A DNA stretch of 64,000 nucleotides from Mixophyes australis. Lineage: Eukaryota > Chordata > Amphibia > Anura > Limnodynastidae. The position numbers and the translations under genes are program-made. Below are positions 58,970 to 64,000 of the stretch, in pieces (the stretch's first letter is position 1; the number at the start of each line of letters is the position of its first letter). The notes beneath the pieces were generated by a model. That model saw nothing but the letters and a program-made list of their open reading frames with translations. It was not told the DNA's origin and did not search any database. The DNA lies in NCBI GenBank assembly GCA_036250195.1, contig JAVHZZ010000005.1, forward strand, positions 179,783,448 through 179,847,447. Reading direction: 5' to 3'.

Positions 58970-60562
58970 ATATTAATGTTGTACAGATCTTGAGTGTAGT
59001 TGTGACCGTATTCAAATCGAAGCGGATCACAAGATGCTCTGCCTAAACTGTGCTTGCCTTACGTAGACAGACAGAACAGAATGCAGTTAATGCACGAGTG
59101 TATATACAATATAATGTCATACAGAAAATATTCTATTATAAAATAAATGAACAACTATTAACAGTTTATTCATTTATATAAATATGGATTTTTTTTTTTA
59201 TATTCCTCACATAAAAAAAGATTCTTTCAATGCGTACTGTATATACACTGTTTTTATAGCCTATTTTAGTGCTAGCTAGTTGCACCTACACATGTAGTTT
59301 TTAACACAAAGATTGCCATGTAATAGGTGCAAATGATACAGCGGAAACCAGACGTACTTGTGAGAAACTCAGAATATAAATAATCTGCGTCAGAGTGCCC
59401 CCTCTGCACACTCTTACTCTACATTGCCTACGTTAGTCCACACCTTTCCTCTCTCGCTCCACCTCTCAAATCATAGTCTGTGGTAGGAATCATTTGCGTG
59501 CAGGCATAAATTGCATGCAATTTCATTCATTGGCGTAATGTCTGATTCTGAGCACGCAGAGCTATTTCATGCAAGTTACACCACGCAAGTGGACGTACGT
59601 CCAAACATGAACTAATTGTCTGGAGGGAATTTTAATGTTTTATAGACTCTAAATGTATCAGTAAAGCTCATTACGTTTATGTTTGTTTTGTTTTTTTACT
59701 AATATTTATTATTCGCTCACTTCCTGAAAACACGTAAAATGCCAGGGTTACTATATCTGTATTTTTGTTTTCTTTCCTATAACTTTCCATTTTACTTATT
59801 AGGGTGGGAACTAAACTCCTCACAGTCCATTCATGTTTTTGGCATCCTACTGCTTCATTACCATTTGCCACTGGCACAGATGCATAGCAGAGGTTCCCAA
59901 CTGCACTGCTTACTGTCCTCCTTGACAACCAAATTGTCATTTGTACACAAAGAGAAAGCGGATCATGTATTATAATTTCCAGCTACTGTTGAAAATTAAA
60001 AAGCATATATACTATTATTTCAAAAGAAAGCAAAGTCTGTCAAAAATATTAAATGTGTAGAGGTAACGTAAAACATAAAACAATTTCTCACAGCAACGAT
60101 ATTCCAGCAAGAAACTGTGAAAAATTTGTGCAACCTCTTGAGATCCTGTTTTGGCGTAAATCCCTGATAGTAAAACGGTTTTTGTTCAGTAACAAAACAT
60201 AACTACATAAAAAAAACATACATTAAGCTTGGCACAGCTGCATATGCAATTGCCCTATGAACTATGCCCTGAGTGTGCTGAATATAATTCTCAGGAAATG
60301 TTTTATTTATATGTAAGCAACTGTAAAGTAACATGCTGTACATAATTGTCAAAATAAATTAATTTCCTGTATTTGAAATCATCATACAATATTGTTTCTA
60401 ATAAAGACACATTCATTTCAAATTGTGTTCTGTCTTAGATTACAGACTTGTGTAGGTTTAGTCATTTCAGTGTTATAACTGTATTAGAGGTTTAGAAAAT
60501 AGACCGCTAATAAGCTAAATAAGCAACTGTGTATGTATTCTAATAAAAGAACTAGATCACCA
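58970..60562. other. CDYL intron 5, nothing recognised
   Basis: AT-rich sequence without named repeats or convincing ORFs. Confidence 0.5.
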
Positions 60563-60755
60563 GGGGGTAAATGTATCAAGCTGCAAGTTTCTGGAAGTTT
60601 TGAAAGTGGAGATGTTGCCTATAGCAGCCAATCAGATTCTTTTCATTTATTTTGTACATTCTACAAAATGATAGCTAGAATCTGATTGGTAGCTATAGGC
60701 AACATCTCCACTTTTCAAACCCACCAGAAACTTGCAGCTTGATACATTTACCCCC
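60563..60755. mobile_element. Palindromic MITE, complete 193-bp copy
   Basis: Arms GGGGGTAAATGTATCAAGCT GCAAGTTTCTGG and CCAGAAACTTGCAGCTTGAT ACATTTACCCCC are exact reverse complements; inner arms TTGAAAGTGGAGATGTTGCC TATAG pair likewise. Same family as 15412-15582 and better preserved. Confidence 0.92.
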
Positions 60756-60979
60756 AAGTGTAGAATTTAGCTTAAATGAGCGTATACATACAAAAATTGG
60801 CTCGGTGTTTAATTTTGAAAGGTTTATATGTATTTTTTAATTGTATAGTGATGGTGTCCCTATTAAAGCAATTTCTAGCATCAGTTTGTGTTTTCCTCTT
60901 TGCAGGTTACAGTGACTTAACTGTGTCCATAATTACAATGTGCATTGCAAATGTTTTTATTTCGCTCTGTATATTTTAG

Positions 60980-61123
60980 GCAAACGAGATGCTACTCAGT
61001 GGAAGAAAGTTGACTGCACAAGAAGCCTGTGCAAAAGGCCTAGTTTCTCAGGTGTTCTGGCCTGGAACATTCACACAAGAAGTTATGGTTCGCATAAAAG
61101 AACTTGTGACCTGCAATCCAGTA
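60980..61123 (+). CDS. CDYL: CDYL coding exon 6: crotonase-like domain, part 3 (residues 443-490)
   Basis: Acceptor CTCTGTATATTTTAG ends at 60979; donor GTACGT starts at 61124; 144 nt, phase 0 at both ends. It encodes ANEMLLSGRKLTAQEACAKG, then LVSQVFWPGTFTQEVMVRIK and ELVTCNPV. This is the C-terminal part of the crotonase core that helps form the trimer interface and CoA pocket. A 193-bp palindromic MITE lies 224 bp upstream in the intron. Confidence 0.95.
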
Positions 61124-61215
61124 GTACGTTGAATTGATACTTTTGTGTATACTTGAATATTTAGCGGATTTTGGATGAATTGCAAAAATGTATTTCATTT
61201 TGTTTATTTTATTAG

Positions 61216-61374
61216 GTACTTGAAGAATCTAAAGCTTTAGTTCGGAATGTAATGAGGGGAGAGTTGGAACAGACAAATGAAAGAGAGTGTGAAGTACTTA
61301 AGAAGATCTGGGGATCTGCTCAAGGAATGGACTCTATGTTGAAATACTTGCAAAGAAAAATTGATGAATTCTAA
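61216..61374 (+). CDS. CDYL: CDYL coding exon 7 and stop (residues 491-542)
   Basis: Acceptor TTTTATTAG ends at 61215 after a 92-bp intron; the exon runs to TAA at 61372-61374. It encodes VLEESKALVRNVMRGELEQT, then NERECEVLKKIWGSAQGMDS and MLKYLQRKIDEF, the terminal helices of the crotonase-like domain known to carry corepressor contacts in CDY proteins. The stop is followed at once by an A-rich tract; since the gene has introns this is not a retrocopy tail. Confidence 0.95.
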   Translation, partial: VLEESKALVRNVMRGELEQTNERECEVLKKIWGSAQGMDSMLKYLQRKIDEF

Positions 61375-62775
61375 AAAAAAAAAAAAAGTCGCATTGCTTG
61401 TTTTATGAAGTAGCCTTGAAACACTTAAAGGGACATCTTCCTATTTGGTGCCCTAGATTATTTAAATATTTTGGGGGGGTTCTTTTTTTTTTTTTTTTTT
61501 TTTAAACAAATATCAACTAAAGCCTGCCATCAATTGTTCCCAGGCAGTCACAAGGCATAGAGTGTTCTTTTGTATTCTTAGCAATCCACGTCATGCACCA
61601 AGAAGAGAACAATGAAAAACTGTATGTGTGACAGGGAAGTCTGGAAAATGCAAATTTTTTTTGTTCATAATATATAAATAAATATATAAATGTATATTTA
61701 AAATGAAAACGGGTAGCAGCAAGCCCCTTGCTTTCATTACCCCCTGAGGTAGGACTGAGGCAATACTTTGTTTCATAAGAAGGTAAAATACCTCAGACAT
61801 GAACTATGTTGTTTTTTTTTGTTGTTTTTTTTAAAGACTTCAGAAAACAATTCCCACAGGACTATAACTGTTTACGGATGCATTTTAACAAACCCAACTC
61901 TCCACCCCCAAAAAAGTGTGTGTGCGTGTGTGTTCTCAGGACATGCTAATAAAATGTAAGAAAAAAAGTCTTCATATACTGTCAGGAACATGTGTAGTTC
62001 ATTTTAAGTTAGCGTGAAGAAACCACTGTCAAGATATATTTTTCTTTATGTGATGCAGTATTAACAAGTCACTGATTTATATTATGTTTAAGGTTGAGGT
62101 TCATTCACTCTTCAGAGGCAATTTTATATAACTTTTTAGTTCCTGGGTGAATCTTCATAGTTGTTTGCAGGTAATGTATTACACCAAAAATAATTTTATG
62201 TTCATACATGTATAAATTTTAGGTTTGACTAGAATATATTTTATTTAATAAGTTAATTTTGGTACACTATTAAATTGCAAAATACCCACCCAAAACTACC
62301 TTTTTCGTTAGGAGTGTGCTATTCAATTCTTGCTTTTTTTATCAATACACTATATAAATTGCAAATATATTTTACTTTTATATGTATAGTGTAGACAACA
62401 AGTCTGTCTTGTAAATATATGCAATGTGCCATTCCCTTCTGGAGTGAATAATTGATTTGTGACTGCAGATATATTCCTGTTAATACGAAGATATCTGTGC
62501 TTGCAAATTAGTTGAATGTATGAAGAAAAGTAATCAATCTTATTTTTGTACAGTTTTTACATTTTTACTTCAAACTGACCATCTCCCATTCTTGTTGGAG
62601 AGCTGCTCCACGTGTAAATCTGTCTATAGCTTGGGTTAATACAACATTTGCATTCATTTGACCTGCGCTTTTTGTTCTATAGAAAAAAAATATAAAGTGT
62701 ACAGTCTGTAAAGTTTTCTAAAATATTCAGCTGTGAAATTGGCTAAAATAAAACTAATTTTTCTTAACATACTTA
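61375..62775 (+). other. CDYL: CDYL 3' UTR
   Basis: About 1.4 kb of AT-rich, gene-free sequence between the stop codon and a canonical AATAAA at 62747-62752. An earlier AATAAA at 61948-61953 could give a shorter transcript. No repeat family was recognised here apart from poly-A and poly-T tracts. The exact cleavage site is inferred, 15-25 bp after the distal signal. Confidence 0.7.
62747..62752 (+). terminator. CDYL: Distal polyadenylation signal AATAAA of CDYL
   Basis: Canonical hexamer in GGCTAAAATAAAACTAATTT, followed within 40 bp by TG/T-rich sequence (CTGTCCTGGCAAGTTTTGTC). A weaker alternative is at 61948-61953. Confidence 0.7.
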
Positions 62776-63649
62776 ATACTGTCCTGGCAAGTTTTGTCAT
62801 TTATTGTTTTGTGCCTTTAAAATTAAAAAAAAAAAGAAGAAAAAACTAAACTACTGAATTATTCCTACCTGTGTTTTGCAAAGTGAAGAATCCACAGTTT
62901 TAGCAGTCTCATGTGTTAATGTTGGTGGTGTGATGTAGTGAAGGGCACAAGCCCAATATTTTGCTGGTTGTATGTTACCTTTTTAAGATCTACATTGACT
63001 GTCAAGTTTCAGGTTCACACTAATTTCCGGTATCCTATTTAAAAATTATAAACATAATAGCTATCAGAACTCTTTCATACTCTGGACTACATTTATAAAA
63101 TAGACCGCTACAATGGTGGAGGAAAACTATTTTCAGAAATAGATTTATAGAGATGTCATCCCCTTGCCGAGGCGGCAGAGAAACTACCTCTGCTGTCAGG
63201 AACAAAAAAAAAAGTTTAATGAGGAGAACTGAACAACATGGTTCCACAACACTAAATATAGTGCCACCTATTACAGAATGAGTGAATTCCAAGGGTAACG
63301 TTTATATGGATGCCCTCCGTCTGACTGTTGTTGACACTCCCTTTTTCCCTGGATTTTTTAACCTGTGGAATCAAAAGGACACGTCTATATAATAATATAT
63401 AATTGACATTATTTTACAACCACAGGACAATGTTGGTAAGTAGAGTTTTTTTTATTATTATTGACTTTACAAAATATAACATTAATAAAGGCACTACATT
63501 GTATATTTCATAAAAAATGCTCATATAAACAGAAGCCTTAATTAAGGGTATTTGAGAAAAAAAATGTTAGATGCCAATTAACTACCTAGATCTGATAATT
63601 CTGCTAACACATGTAAGTTTGTTTTGGGCGGGAGCAAAGTGGCAATACA
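62776..63649. other. Downstream flank of CDYL, nothing recognised
   Basis: AT-rich with a poly-A/GA tract at 62823-62845. No exon of a neighbouring gene seen. Confidence 0.5.
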
Positions 63650-63689
63650 ACATAAAGATATTACATCATAGGGGATCATAATTGTGAGG

Positions 63690-64000
63690 TCCACCTCTGC
63701 TTGAAATTACAGTAAGTTGATGAGGTTGAAGAAAGACACCAGTCCATCAAGTTCAACCTACATTGAATCTCCTAGATCGCCTATCTTATATTTGAATCTG
63801 ATCCAGATGAAGTAACCGTCAATCTGTTTTACATCGGGGTAAAGAAATCCCTCCTGACCCAATATTGTAGTTCTCCCATCATCCACTACTACCCTTCATT
63901 TTAATTAACAATCGTAACCCTGGACAATCTTTTTTTTTTTAAAATTTGTCTAACCCCTTCTTGAACATATCAATTAAATCTGCCATCACAACCTTCCCTG
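63690..64000. repeat. Anuran dispersed repeat, cut by the window end
   Basis: AAGAAAGACACCAGTCCATC AAGTTCAACCT, then AAATCCCTCCTGACCC and TCTGCCATCACAACCTTCCC are phrases I know from repeats common in frog genomes (often listed with LINE/CR1-like or unclassified families). No coding potential in this piece. Confidence 0.55.

Larger units (their letters stand above)
7378..61374 (+). other. CDYL: CDYL gene, coding span (7 coding exons, 542 aa)
   Basis: Seven segments with consensus GT-AG borders join in frame from ATG 7378 to TAA 61372-61374: 24+664+254+173+211+144+159 nt = 1629 nt, 542 residues, close to the roughly 544 residues I recall for the short human CDYL isoform. Introns are 32019, 13235, 2557, 551, 3914 and 92 bp. 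Domain order: chromodomain (about residues 6-60), low-complexity basic linker (about 61-280), crotonase-like domain (about 284-542). Known for the family: nuclear corepressor that binds H3K9me and H3K27me, bridges REST, HDACs and PRC2, and is reported to hydrate crotonyl-CoA, lowering histone crotonylation. No frame break is seen, so the gene looks functional. CDYL2 is less likely because the linker matches CDYL motif for motif. Confidence 0.96.

Overview
This is a eukaryotic, vertebrate nuclear window, most likely from an anuran amphibian with a large, transposon-rich genome. Three things point there: one well conserved, intron-rich vertebrate gene; very long introns; and a repeat mix (many Tc1 elements, DIRS, Penelope, Ty3/gypsy, hAT and Harbinger MITEs, a V-SINE-like SINE) typical of frogs. 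The species cannot be fixed from sequence alone.

The one confidently identified gene is CDYL (chromodomain Y-like) on the + strand. Seven coding exons (7378-7401, 39421-40084, 53320-53573, 56131-56303, 56855-57065, 60980-61123, 61216-61374) join in frame into a 542-residue protein with an N-terminal chromodomain, a long basic linker and a C-terminal crotonase-like domain. All introns are GT-AG. Exon 1 lies in a CpG island (about 6890-7480) and encodes only 8 residues before a 32-kb intron. A 3' UTR of about 1.4 kb ends near a canonical AATAAA at 62747. CDYL is a chromatin corepressor that reads methylated histone H3 and has been reported to act on crotonyl-CoA.

Layout: 1-6890 is upstream sequence with an 8-bp-TSD hAT MITE, a Harbinger-like MITE, a Tc1 relic and a hairpin-rich repeat. 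7402-39420 (intron 1) is a transposon graveyard: Tc1 relics; an L1-clade fragment; a DIRS-like element on the - strand interrupted by a + strand Penelope-like element; a solo LTR; two abutting Tc1 elements; two Ty3/gypsy chromovirus relics in opposite orientation; and a second LTR with a Tc1 element inserted near its 3' end, just upstream of exon 2. 40085-53319 (intron 2) holds a third LTR with perfect 5-bp TSDs, a 2.3-kb hAT element whose interior is a 1.8-kb C-rich minisatellite, a tRNA-derived SINE, a TA-flanked MITE and a 541-bp hAT element with perfect TSDs. Introns 3-6 are mostly unique AT-rich sequence with a few foldback elements and microsatellites. 61375-64000 is the 3' UTR and downstream flank.

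No second host gene, tRNA, rRNA or CRISPR array was recognised. The most unusual structures are the DIRS/hairpin/Penelope nest with a degenerate hammerhead-ribozyme-like motif, the minisatellite-bearing hAT element, and several short perfect hairpins that no named family explains. All transposon proteins seen are broken.
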